Assembly: GCA_002841315.1 (NCBI GenBank)
Contig: PHEW01000013.1
Span: 1 to 36,457 of the forward strand
DNA: 36,457 bases
Reading direction: 5' to 3'
DNA from: Actinobacteria bacterium HGW-Actinobacteria-4
GTDB taxonomy: Bacteria; Actinomycetota; Actinomycetes; Actinomycetales; Demequinaceae
Part shown: positions 22,809-31,353 of the stretch, piece after piece
Layout: every line of letters begins with the position of its first letter
How positions within the stretch are numbered: the stretch's first letter is position 1
The notes under the pieces: model-generated
What the model saw: only the letters and a program-made list of their open reading frames with translations
The model's database searches: none
What the model was told of the DNA's origin: nothing
Position numbers and translations under genes: made by a program

Positions 22809-24158
22809 TCACGACGCGCGGCTGACGCTTCTTCGCCAGATGCCCAGCCCGGGACGCGAGCGCCACACCAAGAATGCTGCTGCGGCGGTGAGGACCATGC
22901 TGACCAAAGGGAGCCATGACGGCCCCCACGTCGCAAGGATCGCGCCGCCCAGCAGCGAGCCCACCACGTTGCCGCTGTTGAACACCGAAGCGTAGGTGGC
23001 GACAGCAGCATCAGTCGCTCCGGGCGCGTGACGCATGGCCCAGTTGACCAAGGCCGCCACCAGAATCGAGAAGGCGAAGCCTTGCAACATCAGCATCAGG
23101 ATGACCACGGCCTTGACGGTGCCAAACGCGGCCAGGCCTCCCCACATCACCACGAGTAGCCCTGACCCCACCGCGACTGAGCGCACGGGGTAGCGGTCCA
23201 GGAAGCGACCCACCAGCCACATGCTGAACGCTCCCACCACGCCGCCGATCGCGAGCAGCAACGGCACGGTGCCCTTGTGGAACCCGCCCACGTTAATGAT
23301 GAACGGCGTGATGTAGGTGAACGTGGTGGCCATGCCTGTCATGGTGAGCAGCACCACGGTGAGGATCTTGAGGTACTTACGCATAGACGGCAGCTCGCCG
23401 CGCGCGGCCGTGCCTTGTTCTGACGTGAAGTTGGGCATCACGATGACAATTGAAACGGTCAGCACGATGCCGCCCACCGCGAGCAGCCAGAAGGGGGTCC
23501 GCCACGCGGTGGTCTGCGCGAGCCACACCGTGAACGGCAACCCCACCACGCCTGCGCCGGAAGCTCCCAACATGAGCCGGGTTACGGACCGCCCGCGCAC
23601 GTTGGGCATGAACATGCCGGCCACCGCTGGCGTCACAACGGCCCAGAACATGGCGTGAGCAAGCGCGGTGATGGCGCGCCCCGCGAGAAGTTGGGCGAGA
23701 CCTTCGGAGTTGGCGATGACCAGCACGCCGATGGTCCACACGGCCACCGCGCCAGCGAGCACGTTGCGCCGCGGTAGGCGCTTGGTGATTCGCGCAAGCG
23801 GCACCGATGCCATCACCACGACCAGCGCGAACGCAGTGGTGAGCAGCCCAATCTCTTGCTCGGTCCGCCCCAGGTCCTCAGCAATGAGAGTGATCAGCCC
23901 CAGTGGCGCGATCTCATTGGTGACGAACAGGAACGCCGTTGTTGACAGCACGATGAGCGCCGCCATGGCACGTCGTGGCGAAGCAGGCAAAGTGATGGGA
24001 GCGCCGGTGGCGACGTGGGCGGGGGGCATGACCGCAGCATCGGCCGAACCCGGGACGCTGACGGCCGACGCTGACGCGGTTGCCTCTGAGTACGCGCCTG
24101 AGTTTGGGGTCAAGTTGCTAGGGGAGTCTGGCGACTGCGCGCCGCTAAGCGATGACAT
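22809..24158 (-). CDS. MFS exporter (DHA1/AraJ-like)
   Basis: The 449-residue protein has 12 predicted membrane segments after a disordered leader of about 60 residues. Typical major-facilitator pieces are FLFVTNEIAPLGLITLIAEDLG in helix 1, PLARITKRLPRRNVLAGA in the loop between helices 2 and 3, and GRSVTRLMLGASGAG in the central part. It resembles proton-driven drug or sugar efflux permeases. No strong ribosome site precedes the ATG at 24158, so a later start at residue 43 or 64 is possible. A LacI-type palindrome lies 36 bp upstream. It ends 13 bp from the end of the converging beta-helix gene. Confidence 0.8.
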   Translation of the reverse strand: MSSLSGAQSPDSPSNLTPNSGAYSEATASASAVSVPGSADAAVMPPAHVATGAPITLPASPRRAMAALIVLSTTAFLFVTNEIAPLGLITLIAEDLGRTEQEIGLLTTAFALVVVMASVPLARITKRLPRRNVLAGAVAVWTIGVLVIANSEGLAQLLAGRAITALAHAMFWAVVTPAVAGMFMPNVRGRSVTRLMLGASGAGVVGLPFTVWLAQTTAWRTPFWLLAVGGIVLTVSIVIVMPNFTSEQGTAARGELPSMRKYLKILTVVLLTMTGMATTFTYITPFIINVGGFHKGTVPLLLAIGGVVGAFSMWLVGRFLDRYPVRSVAVGSGLLVVMWGGLAAFGTVKAVVILMLMLQGFAFSILVAALVNWAMRHAPGATDAAVATYASVFNSGNVVGSLLGGAILATWGPSWLPLVSMVLTAAAAFLVWRSRPGLGIWRRSVSRAS

Positions 24159-24193
24159 GCGTGTGGTGCCGATCTACCAGAAGGATGAGTGTC

Positions 24194-24211
24194 TATCGAA
24201 ACGTTTCGATA
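24194..24211. promoter_or_regulatory. LacI-family type operator upstream of the MFS gene
   Basis: TATCGAAACGTTTCGATA is a perfect 18-bp palindrome with the central CG typical of LacI/PurR-type operators. It lies about 36 bp upstream of the MFS start, within the expected promoter. No LacI-family regulator is encoded in the window. Confidence 0.65.
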
Positions 24212-24283
24212 TCCATTGTGTCACACCCGCGCGGAGGTCCCGCGCAGGTGCTACTCAGGCTAGCCGTTTGCAGGGCGGCGACG

Positions 24284-24289
24284 TAGCCT
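24284..24289 (+). promoter_or_regulatory. leaderless -10 element for the ybaK-like gene
   Basis: TAGCCT ends 6 nt before the ATG at 24296; no ribosome site is present. Confidence 0.5.
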
Positions 24290-24295
24290 AAGGCG

Positions 24296-24790
24296 ATGAG
24301 CAATCCTGCGCCGGACCCTCACCTCTCCACGCCTGCCCTCGCGGCGATCGCAGCGACTGGCATCGACGTTGAGGTCACCCGCCACGGCCCCGTCTCGTCC
24401 CTCGAAGAGGCGGCACAGGTGCGTGGCATCGAACCGTGGCAGATCCTCAAGACCCTGGTGGTGCGCCGGACCGAGGGTGAGTTCGTCTTTGTGTTGGTCC
24501 CCGGAGACCGCCAGATCAGCTGGCCCAAGCTCCGCGAACACCTTGGACAGAGCCGGCTATCCATGCCCGACAAGGACGTGGCACGCGAGGTCACCGGGTA
24601 TGAGCGAGGCACCATTACGCCCTTCGGATCCGCCACGGCATGGCCGGTGATTGCAGACGCCCTGATGGTTTCGCGCGAAGGCCCGGTCAGCATCGGCGCT
24701 GGAGCCCACGGCGTGGCAGCGAGCGTGGATCCCACTCAGTTGGTGGAAGCACTGGGCGCCACTGTGGCCGATGTCACCGACGCGCTCTAG
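24296..24790 (+). CDS. ybaK: YbaK/EbsC-type aminoacyl-tRNA editing deacylase
   Basis: The 164-residue protein has the YbaK/ProX fold, with the conserved lysine in ILKTLVVRR, FVLVPGDRQISWPKLREHLG, TGYERGTITPFGS, and ISIGAG-like VSIGAGAHG. Family members hydrolyse wrongly charged tRNA, usually Cys-tRNA(Pro). The length is standard and it is a single-domain, free-standing protein. The start follows a leaderless -10. Confidence 0.85.
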   Translation: MSNPAPDPHLSTPALAAIAATGIDVEVTRHGPVSSLEEAAQVRGIEPWQILKTLVVRRTEGEFVFVLVPGDRQISWPKLREHLGQSRLSMPDKDVAREVTGYERGTITPFGSATAWPVIADALMVSREGPVSIGAGAHGVAASVDPTQLVEALGATVADVTDAL

Positions 24791-24794
24791 GTTG

Positions 24795-24842
24795 ATTCCC
24801 GCCACGTAGGGTAGGACCTGGAGCCTCACTATTCCCGCCACG
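24795..24842 (+). repeat. 12-bp direct repeat upstream of the GlcG-like gene
   Basis: ATTCCCGCCACG occurs at 24795-24806 and 24831-24842, with starts 36 bp apart, in the 67 bp between two genes. It may be a regulator site; there is no direct evidence. Confidence 0.4.
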
Positions 24843-24857
24843 ACCAAAGGAATCGCC

Positions 24858-25322
24858 ATGTTCACCGGAGTCAACCAAGACATCTGCTCACAGGCGTGGG
24901 AGATCCTTGTCCCCGCGATCAAGAAGGCGGCCGAGCTCGAGATACTCAACGGACTGGTTGGTTCCGTGGTGGTGATTGACCCCAACTCGGAGACCGGAGA
25001 GACGCTGTTCACTGGTCACGTGGGAGAGCATGACCCCAAGTTCGCGCAGTGGGCCACCGCCAAGGCGGCCGTCACGTTGCGGACCGGCCTGGACAGCGTC
25101 CAGGTGCGCCAGGACTTCCCTCACCTTTACATGGAGGGCGACATTAAGTGGCCCGGAGCCGTCATCCGCGACGGGCTCGTGGTGGCGTTCTCAGGCGTCC
25201 AGGGCGAGTTCGACGAGATGATCTCGGAATGGATGATCTCCGCGATCCGCGGCATCAGCCGTGACCTGATGTTGCGCCCAGGCGGCGCAGCCGAACAGGA
25301 CGGACCCTTCCTCACGTCCTAG
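24858..25322 (+). CDS. GlcG/HbpS-like (DUF336-type) protein
   Basis: The 154-residue protein has an N-terminal helix pair (ICSQAWEILVPAIKKAAELEI), a strand VGSVVVIDPNSETGETLFTGHVG, and a helix WATAKAAVTLRTGLDSVQVRQ. The ending holds IRDGLVVAFSGVQGEFDEMISEWMISAI, which fits the HbpS/GlcG fold. That family binds heme or small molecules and is often accessory to oxidases or signalling. The protein lacks a signal peptide. An AAAGGA ribosome site lies 7 nt before the ATG. The family call is from general pattern and is moderate. Confidence 0.6.
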   Translation: MFTGVNQDICSQAWEILVPAIKKAAELEILNGLVGSVVVIDPNSETGETLFTGHVGEHDPKFAQWATAKAAVTLRTGLDSVQVRQDFPHLYMEGDIKWPGAVIRDGLVVAFSGVQGEFDEMISEWMISAIRGISRDLMLRPGGAAEQDGPFLTS

Positions 25323-25335
25323 TGGCGTAGCGCCG

Positions 25336-25965
25336 TTACTCGCGGGTGAACAGGAGCACGCCGTCTGGAGTGGTGGCGTGAAGCGTGGTCGCGGAGCACG
25401 TAAAGGTGAAGTCCTGGATGGCATCTGTCGACGTGCCGTCGTTGGTCGGTAGATCGAACCGGCCGCCGTCAACCTCGACATAGCCCGTGACCACGGAACC
25501 CGGCGTCCGCTCCACGAGGGCCACAGCGTCCCCAGTGCCGGTCCACGTGCCAGAATCGGTTCCTTCGCGGGTGAGGACAGTGGTCCCCTCGGTCATCACC
25601 ATGGTGATCTGCCAGCCCGTGTGGACCGAGTCGTAGGTGCCGTCGGCGTTGAGGACCAGCAGCACCTCGCCTACCACCGTGTTGGTTGAGCCAGCGGTCT
25701 CGGCGTCAAGAATCGATTGCAGCAGGTCTGACCAGGCGTCGTTGTCGAGGCGCCAGGTTCCGACGACGCACTCACCCCCGGTTCCTCCGCCTTGGCCGTC
25801 GCCTTCCGCATCTGCGTCGGCCCCGGGAGACCCGCCCGTGCCGTCGCCGGACCCCGCTTCGACCGCGATGGTTGCAGTGCCGTCCGCAGGGTCATCTGGC
25901 ACGCACGCGGTGAGGACCAGCATGGCAGCGAGGACGAGGCTCAGATTCGCGGTGGGCTTCTTCAC
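25336..25965 (-). CDS. lipoprotein with a small lipocalin-like domain
   Basis: The 209-residue protein begins with GTG behind a GGGAG ribosome site, and its signal ends in the lipobox LTAC (C21). A long Gly/Asp/Ala-rich linker (about 25-62) leads to a domain starting ECVVGTWRLDNDAW. This domain carries many strands (VLLVLNADGTYDS, DSGTWTGTGDAV, DFTFTCSATTLHATT) and resembles small lipocalin-like or META-type beta barrels. Ligand and role are unknown. A start six residues earlier is possible but has no ribosome site. Confidence 0.7.
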   Translation of the reverse strand: MKKPTANLSLVLAAMLVLTACVPDDPADGTATIAVEAGSGDGTGGSPGADADAEGDGQGGGTGGECVVGTWRLDNDAWSDLLQSILDAETAGSTNTVVGEVLLVLNADGTYDSVHTGWQITMVMTEGTTVLTREGTDSGTWTGTGDAVALVERTPGSVVTGYVEVDGGRFDLPTNDGTSTDAIQDFTFTCSATTLHATTPDGVLLFTRE

Positions 25966-26116
25966 GGGAACTCCCTGGAGCATGGGGGATGAGGGGACCC
26001 CTGACGCTACCGCGGCGGGGGCGCGGGGTCAACGGACGAGCACCAACCCCTTGGACCGACCTCATGAACGTCCCGCGCCAAACGGTAGACTCGGAGGCTG
26101 ATCCCGAGAGGAAGCC

Positions 26117-27715
26117 TTGTCTCAGACCCATGTCTCCGCGCCACCGCTGGCCACGCTAGCGGCGGCCAGACGCAGCATCGCTGTTATCTCGCACCCTGAC
26201 GCAGGTAAGTCCACGCTCACCGAAGCGCTCGCGCTGCACGCGAACGCCATCACCGAAGCCGGCGCGGTCCACGGTAAGGGCAACCGCGCGGGCGTGGTGA
26301 GCGACTGGCAAGAGATGGAACAGAAGCGCGGCATCTCCATCACCTCCGCGGCCCTGCAGTTTGAGCTCGACAACGTCGTGATTAACCTGCTCGACACCCC
26401 CGGCCACGCCGACTTCTCCGAAGACACCTACCGTGTGCTCACCGCCGTTGACGCCGCTGTGATGCTGCTCGACGCGGCAAAGGGCCTTGAACCGCAAACT
26501 CTCAAACTCTTTGAAGTCTGCCGCCGTCGCGGCATTCCGGTGATCACGTTCATCAACAAGTGGGACCGCCCCGGCCGCGACATCCTCGACCTGTGCGACG
26601 AACTCGAACAGCGCATCGGCCTCCAACCAACCCCGGTGACCTGGCCGCTGGGCTACGCGGGCAACATGCACGGCCTCATCGATGCCGCCACCGGTGACGT
26701 GACGCTCTACAAGCGCGCCCCTGGCGGGGCGACTCGCGCCATCGAAGAGCACCTGACGGCGGCACAAGCCAGCGAGCGCTTCCCCCAGGAGGCGGCCGAT
26801 GCCGTCGAGACTATGGCCTTGCTTCCCGCCCTAGACGTTCCTTCCTTTCTTGAGCAGAAGACCACGCCGCTGCTGTTTGGTGCGGCGCTCACGAACATTG
26901 GCGTGGAGCAACTGCTGAAGGTCATCACCACGCTGGCACCCGAGCCCGCCGCCCGGCCGGACGTGGCTGGTGCCCGCAGGCCGGTTGACGCCCCCTTCAG
27001 TGGGGTGGTGTTCAAGATCCAGGCGGGCATGGACAAGAACCACCGCGACCACGTGGCCTTTGTCCGCGTGAACTCCGGCGAGTTCCGGCGCGGGGAGGTG
27101 GTGACCCACGCGCAGACGGGACGCCCGTTCCAAACCAAGTACGCACTGTCAGTGTTTGGGCGCGAGCGCGAGACCATCGAGACTGCCCACCCAGGGGACG
27201 TGGTGGGCCTCGTGAATGCGACCGCCCTCAGCGTGGGGGACACGTTGTTTGATCCGTCCGGTCCCGCGGTGGAGTTCCCTCCCATGCCTGTGTTCGCGCC
27301 GGAGTTCTTCCAAATGGCGTGGTCAGCGGATCCCAGCAAGTCCAAACAGTTCCGCAAGGGAATCATGCAGTTGGACCAAGAGGGTGTGGTGCAGGTGCTG
27401 ATCTCTCAGCATCGTGGCGACGGGTTCCCGATTCTTGCCGCAGTGGGTCCACTCCAGTTCGAGGTGGCGGGCTTCCGTATGGAGCACGAGTTTTCGGCGC
27501 CCATCAAGACTGAGTCGCTGAGCTTCTCAGTAGCGCGCGCCGCCTCCGCGTCTGATGCCGCGTTGCTTGCAGGCAAGAACGGTGTGGAACTCGCCACGCG
27601 TAGCGACGGCGTTCAACTCGCGATGATTCGAGACAAGTGGCGCCTGGCATCGCTCATGCGCGACCACCCCACGCTGGAACTAGCGGCGCTCGAGGCTGAC
27701 CCAGACTCCTTGTAG
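26117..27715 (+). CDS. prfC: peptide chain release factor 3
   Basis: The 532-residue translational GTPase recycles release factors 1 and 2 from the ribosome. The GTP-binding motifs are HPDAGKST (G1), RGISITSAA (G2), DTPGHADF (G3) and INKWDR (G4), followed by the RF3-type domains with VVFKIQAGMDKNHRDHVAFVRVNSG. It starts with TTG behind an AGAGGA ribosome site. The length matches bacterial RF3. RF3 is absent from many actinobacteria, so its presence is a useful trait of this organism. It converges on the LysM gene with only 10 bp between. Confidence 0.9.
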   Translation: MSQTHVSAPPLATLAAARRSIAVISHPDAGKSTLTEALALHANAITEAGAVHGKGNRAGVVSDWQEMEQKRGISITSAALQFELDNVVINLLDTPGHADFSEDTYRVLTAVDAAVMLLDAAKGLEPQTLKLFEVCRRRGIPVITFINKWDRPGRDILDLCDELEQRIGLQPTPVTWPLGYAGNMHGLIDAATGDVTLYKRAPGGATRAIEEHLTAAQASERFPQEAADAVETMALLPALDVPSFLEQKTTPLLFGAALTNIGVEQLLKVITTLAPEPAARPDVAGARRPVDAPFSGVVFKIQAGMDKNHRDHVAFVRVNSGEFRRGEVVTHAQTGRPFQTKYALSVFGRERETIETAHPGDVVGLVNATALSVGDTLFDPSGPAVEFPPMPVFAPEFFQMAWSADPSKSKQFRKGIMQLDQEGVVQVLISQHRGDGFPILAAVGPLQFEVAGFRMEHEFSAPIKTESLSFSVARAASASDAALLAGKNGVELATRSDGVQLAMIRDKWRLASLMRDHPTLELAALEADPDSL

Positions 27716-27725
27716 GTGGCTGCGG

Positions 27726-30257
27726 CTATCGCTGCGGAATGGTCAGCTTCTGGCCGATCCGGATCAGGCCGTTCGAGTTCAGCCCGTTGGCCTTGATGAT
27801 CGCGTCCATGGTGGTGCCGTACTGGCGCGACAAGCCCCATACGGTGTCCCCAGCCTTGACGGTGTGAGTGATGGCGGCAGGCTTGGCCGGCGCGGGCGCC
27901 GGGGCAGGAGTGGCCGTGCCTCCCGACGGTGTGGCCGCCGGAATCGTCAGCACCTGGCCCACGCGAATTAGTGCGTTGGAACCCAGCTTGTTCTCGGCGA
28001 TGATGGCGGCGACGGTGGTCTTGTACTTGATCGACAACCCCCACACGGTGTCACCCTTGACCACCTTGTGAGTGACTGGGGCAGCGGGTTCCGGTGGTGG
28101 CGTGGGTGCCGGCGCAGGTGCAGGTGCCGGGGCCGGCGCAGGAGCGGGCGTTGACCCCGTGATCGGGATGGTCAAGGTCTGACCCACGCGGATTAGCGCA
28201 TTCGAGTTCAGGTTGTTGGCGGTCACGATTGCACTAATGGTGCTGCCGTACTTGCGCGCGAGCGCCCACACCGAGTCGCCAGCGAGCACTTTGTGAGTGA
28301 CGCTGGTGGGCGGCGGGGGAGTAGGCGTAGGTTGGGGCGCTGGCGGCGGCTCGGGCGCAGGCGTGGGCTCCGGTTCGGGAGTGGGGTCAGGCGTGGGCTC
28401 TGGCGACGGCAGTGCCGCGCCGGGTGCGATCAGGTTGACAGCGGCGTCAACCAAGGCGACCGCCGTGGCCGGGATGCCTAGCTCGGTGGCCAACGCGGTG
28501 CGCTGGCTCGCTGTCACAGCGACGCGCGTCGCATCGCGCACCAGGTATTCCTGGCCGTTGCTCGCCGAGGACACAAACGAGGGCGTGGTCAGGGTGGTGC
28601 CCGTGGCAGGAATCTTGCCGGCAATGCCAGCGTCGAGTGCGGTCACGCTCGCCGCTGTGACCCAGTCGCTCGACTGCGCCAACTGAGCGCTGCCGGTCGC
28701 GGTCAGGGCGAACACCTCGCTGCCGTCGCCAGCGGTGTAGACCGCAGGGAACGGCGATGTGGTGAGCAACGCAAGGCTTGTTGGCGTCAACGTGCCCGTG
28801 GGGCCGCCCAGCCATGACAGCAGGCCGGAACCAGTGTGAATGCTGGGGCTCACCGCCAGAGCGGCGTCAGGTCCCGTGGTGAAATACACGGTGCCGTCGC
28901 CACCGGTCGCAGTGATCTGAACGCCATCGCGGACTACGGGGGCGCCCAGGGCGTAGGTCTCGATGAACTCCTTGGACAGCACGGTCGTGGCGGGGGTGCC
29001 GAATCCGGCGGCCGTCAGCGACGCAGTGTCAAAGACTTCTCGCCGCACGCCGTTCTCGATCACGTAAGGAGCGGTGCTGGAAGCCTTCACGAGTACCGTC
29101 GCTGCGGCCTGAGCGGGGAGCTTAGTCATCAGGCTGGCAGGGAGCGTGGCTGCGCCGGTGCAACTCAGGCCATAGCTGTCTTGGGCGGTGGCGCAGGTCC
29201 CAAGTGGGAACCGCTTCCCACTGTCAACAAGGAAAGGTGTTCCAGCACTGTCGAGCACGAGGCGCGACAGCGTCCCTGCGGCTGGATAGCCGTTGATGAA
29301 ACTGGAGGATGTGGACACGGCCGGCCCCAGTGGCGCGTAAGCGCCCAGCAGGAGCGGATCAGTCATAGCCCAACGCTTACCGTCGATGATCAAGTAGGTC
29401 CCCGACCCGTCGCTTGCGGTAACGATAGTGCTCTCGGAGCTGGTGGGGTTGCCGAACCAGTCGTTCCACTGCCGCCAGAAGTTGCGGTTGCCGTAGGCGC
29501 TGCAGCTGTCGCCGGTGCCGTACAAGTTGCTGAGCGCTGCCGCGTTCGGCTGGTAAGGCGTGTAGTAGTACAAGGCTGCTGTGGCACGATTCTGGATGAA
29601 GACGGGCGCCCTACCGCAGGCGCTGTTCGGGTGGTACAGGATATTGCTGGTCTTGCCCACCGGGTACCAGGTGAAGATGCTCTTGGGGTTGTTGTACCAG
29701 TTGAGTTGTCCCGCAGCCGAGTGGAGCTGATAGAAGAGCCCGTAGAAGTCGGTGTTGCACGGTGAGGTGTCGGGGCAGCCGTAGCCCATCGCGATTTGAT
29801 ACCGGCGGTCGCTGGGTGCGGACAACGTGATCAGGCTCTGCTCCTTCTGGAGCGTGACCAGCAGGACCTTGGGGTTGATGCGGCACGCCTGAGCGACGTC
29901 GTAGATCATCTGTGCCGCCGTGATGTTGCTCTTGCCGGTGATCGCCACGGGGCAGCGGTCGGGGTTCGCCGGGCGGTCATATGTGCTGGCTCGGTAGGTC
30001 CGCAGACAGTTGGTGCAGTTGGCCGGGCCCTTGGCGTTGAGGAAGTTCTGGATGTCCTGCACGGTCATCGAGTTGTAGTCAAAGAAGTTCTGATCGCTGA
30101 TGATGTAGCCGGGGTTGAAGTCTTTGCCGTTGGACACCGCCTGCGCCTTGGGTGCGTGCGCGACGGTCATCGCGGTGAGGACGGTGGCTAGCAGAACTAC
30201 TGCCAGCGCCATGCTTAGCGCGCGGCGAGCCGTGAGCGAGAGGGCAGTGATCGTCAT
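27726..30257 (-). CDS. secreted cell-wall protein with three LysM domains
   Basis: The 843-residue protein has a signal peptide (about 1-40, PKAQA). An N-terminal domain of about 220 residues holds the FNPGYIISDQNFFDYN, VLLVTLQKEQSLIT and AMGYGCPDTSPC pattern seen in many actinobacterial surface proteins. A middle region has repeated ID.GKRW/VDSGKR-type blocks. Three LysM domains lie at about 656-701, 727-772 and 795-841, each of the THKV..GD(S/T)VW.L form, joined by Pro/Ala-rich linkers. LysM binds peptidoglycan. The ATG overlaps the stop of the upstream lipoprotein gene (ATGA), so translation is coupled. Confidence 0.85.
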   Translation of the reverse strand: MTITALSLTARRALSMALAVVLLATVLTAMTVAHAPKAQAVSNGKDFNPGYIISDQNFFDYNSMTVQDIQNFLNAKGPANCTNCLRTYRASTYDRPANPDRCPVAITGKSNITAAQMIYDVAQACRINPKVLLVTLQKEQSLITLSAPSDRRYQIAMGYGCPDTSPCNTDFYGLFYQLHSAAGQLNWYNNPKSIFTWYPVGKTSNILYHPNSACGRAPVFIQNRATAALYYYTPYQPNAAALSNLYGTGDSCSAYGNRNFWRQWNDWFGNPTSSESTIVTASDGSGTYLIIDGKRWAMTDPLLLGAYAPLGPAVSTSSSFINGYPAAGTLSRLVLDSAGTPFLVDSGKRFPLGTCATAQDSYGLSCTGAATLPASLMTKLPAQAAATVLVKASSTAPYVIENGVRREVFDTASLTAAGFGTPATTVLSKEFIETYALGAPVVRDGVQITATGGDGTVYFTTGPDAALAVSPSIHTGSGLLSWLGGPTGTLTPTSLALLTTSPFPAVYTAGDGSEVFALTATGSAQLAQSSDWVTAASVTALDAGIAGKIPATGTTLTTPSFVSSASNGQEYLVRDATRVAVTASQRTALATELGIPATAVALVDAAVNLIAPGAALPSPEPTPDPTPEPEPTPAPEPPPAPQPTPTPPPPTSVTHKVLAGDSVWALARKYGSTISAIVTANNLNSNALIRVGQTLTIPITGSTPAPAPAPAPAPAPAPTPPPEPAAPVTHKVVKGDTVWGLSIKYKTTVAAIIAENKLGSNALIRVGQVLTIPAATPSGGTATPAPAPAPAKPAAITHTVKAGDTVWGLSRQYGTTMDAIIKANGLNSNGLIRIGQKLTIPQR

Positions 30258-30778
30258 GGGATATCAACTTCCAGTGGCGAGGATGAACCTTGGTGATCTG
30301 CGGACTCATATGTGGCCGTGATGGTGGCCGTTCCGGCACCCAGATCCGCCAAAGAGAACGCGAACAGACCGCATGCCGTACCTGAGGCATCGGCTTCTGC
30401 CGGGGATTCTTGAGACAAAGTTGCTGTGGTGTTGACCACAGTTGCGGTGCACACGCCGCCGTCTTCAAAGATGCGTGGCACATAGACCACGACGCTCAGC
30501 ATGTTGCTGTGGTCGTCAACACTAACCATGAGGAACTCCGGAGTGACGGGAGTGCCAGCCGGCTGACCGCTGAGGCTTTCCGCGCGGTCAAGGTCCTCTC
30601 CGGGATCGGGTTCGACGGTTGGCTGAAGTCCGGCGAGGTCTGAATCGGTCGCCGTGCCGTCAAGTGTGATCGTAGGGACTTGCGGGTCTGCGCCGCCGCA
30701 AGCAGTCGTGAGCGAGAAAGCAGCGATGCAGCACACCACTATTGGCGCACGCCGCGCGAGAAGCGAGAGAGAACTCAT
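30254..30778 (-). CDS. lipoprotein coupled to the LysM protein gene
   Basis: The 174-residue protein has a signal with lipobox TTAC (C27) after SLSLLARRAPIVVCC. The mature part is acidic, with Pro/Glu-rich start and beta-type end (FLMVSVDDHSNMLSVVVYVPRIFEDGG, VCTATVV, GTATITATYESA) that suggests an immunoglobulin-like fold. The ATG at 30778 has AGGA 3-6 nt upstream. The gene's TGA overlaps the LysM gene's ATG by one base pair step. The two proteins probably work together at the cell wall. Function unknown. Confidence 0.75.
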   Translation of the reverse strand: MSSLSLLARRAPIVVCCIAAFSLTTACGGADPQVPTITLDGTATDSDLAGLQPTVEPDPGEDLDRAESLSGQPAGTPVTPEFLMVSVDDHSNMLSVVVYVPRIFEDGGVCTATVVNTTATLSQESPAEADASGTACGLFAFSLADLGAGTATITATYESADHQGSSSPLEVDIP

Positions 30779-30862
30779 GGATCCTATTGTCACATGAGTC
30801 ACATCCGTATCACGGGATCGGCGTGCACTGTGTCGGAAGCAGGCGTTCCGCCCCCCGACGAG

Positions 30863-30897
30863 CGGAGGCGGCCAACCACAGTGGTTGACCGCCTCCG
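30863..30897 (-). terminator. strong hairpin terminator after the acidic lipoprotein gene
   Basis: Arms CGGAGGCGG/CCGCCTCCG (9 bp) and CAACCA/TGGTTG (6 bp), separated by one C-A mismatch, close a 3-nt loop. On the minus strand it follows the small lipoprotein gene's stop by about 30 bp; it could act in both directions. Confidence 0.75.
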
Positions 30898-30927
30898 TTG
30901 TCGCTGACGCGCGACGCTAGCGATGAG

Positions 30928-31149
30928 CTATGCGTCGGCGTCCTCATCAAGGGTGGTGTCCTCGTCGTCGAGCATGGGGTCTTCGTACGTGGGCTCGATC
31001 GCAGGCGCCGTCGTGGGGTCAATGATGACGGTGTCATCACCCGTTCCGGGTGCCGGGCTGAGGTCGTCGTTGTTGGGGTCGCCGCAGGCAGCGAGGAACG
31101 CGCCAGATAGTGCGATGACGGCCGGTGCAGCAATGATGCGGAGTTTCAC
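30928..31149 (-). CDS. small acidic lipoprotein
   Basis: The 73-residue protein starts with GTG behind a GGAGG ribosome site (7 nt). Its signal ends in lipobox LAAC (C22). The mature part of about 50 residues is very acidic (DPMLDDEDTTLDEDADA) and probably unfolded on its own. It may be a cation-binding or spacer protein. The open frame continues far upstream, but only this start has a ribosome site and a proper signal peptide. Confidence 0.7.
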   Translation of the reverse strand: MKLRIIAAPAVIALSGAFLAACGDPNNDDLSPAPGTGDDTVIIDPTTAPAIEPTYEDPMLDDEDTTLDEDADA

Positions 31150-31341
31150 GGTGTTGCCTCCATAGGTGTGACAGTGGATCTTCGGGCCTATCTGACCCGA
31201 CACCTGAGACAACGAACGAGGTTGCGCTCTCGCATTCCGGACATATGTAACATTTCGGTTACGGCGCCGGAGCCGTCGATCTACCTCCCACGACAGCGTG
31301 CTCTGATCTGCGGTGCCGTTGGCTTCCACGCCGCCAAGCCG

Positions 31342-31347
31342 TAATCT
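31342..31347 (+). promoter_or_regulatory. leaderless -10 element for the ICMT-like gene
   Basis: TAATCT ends 6 nt before the ATG at 31354 with no ribosome site. Confidence 0.5.
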
Positions 31348-31353
31348 GGGCAC

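Noticed and set aside
28080..28400. Repetitive Pro/Ala codon tracts that resemble a tandem repeat
   Set aside because: They are the linkers between LysM domains and are explained by low-complexity coding sequence.
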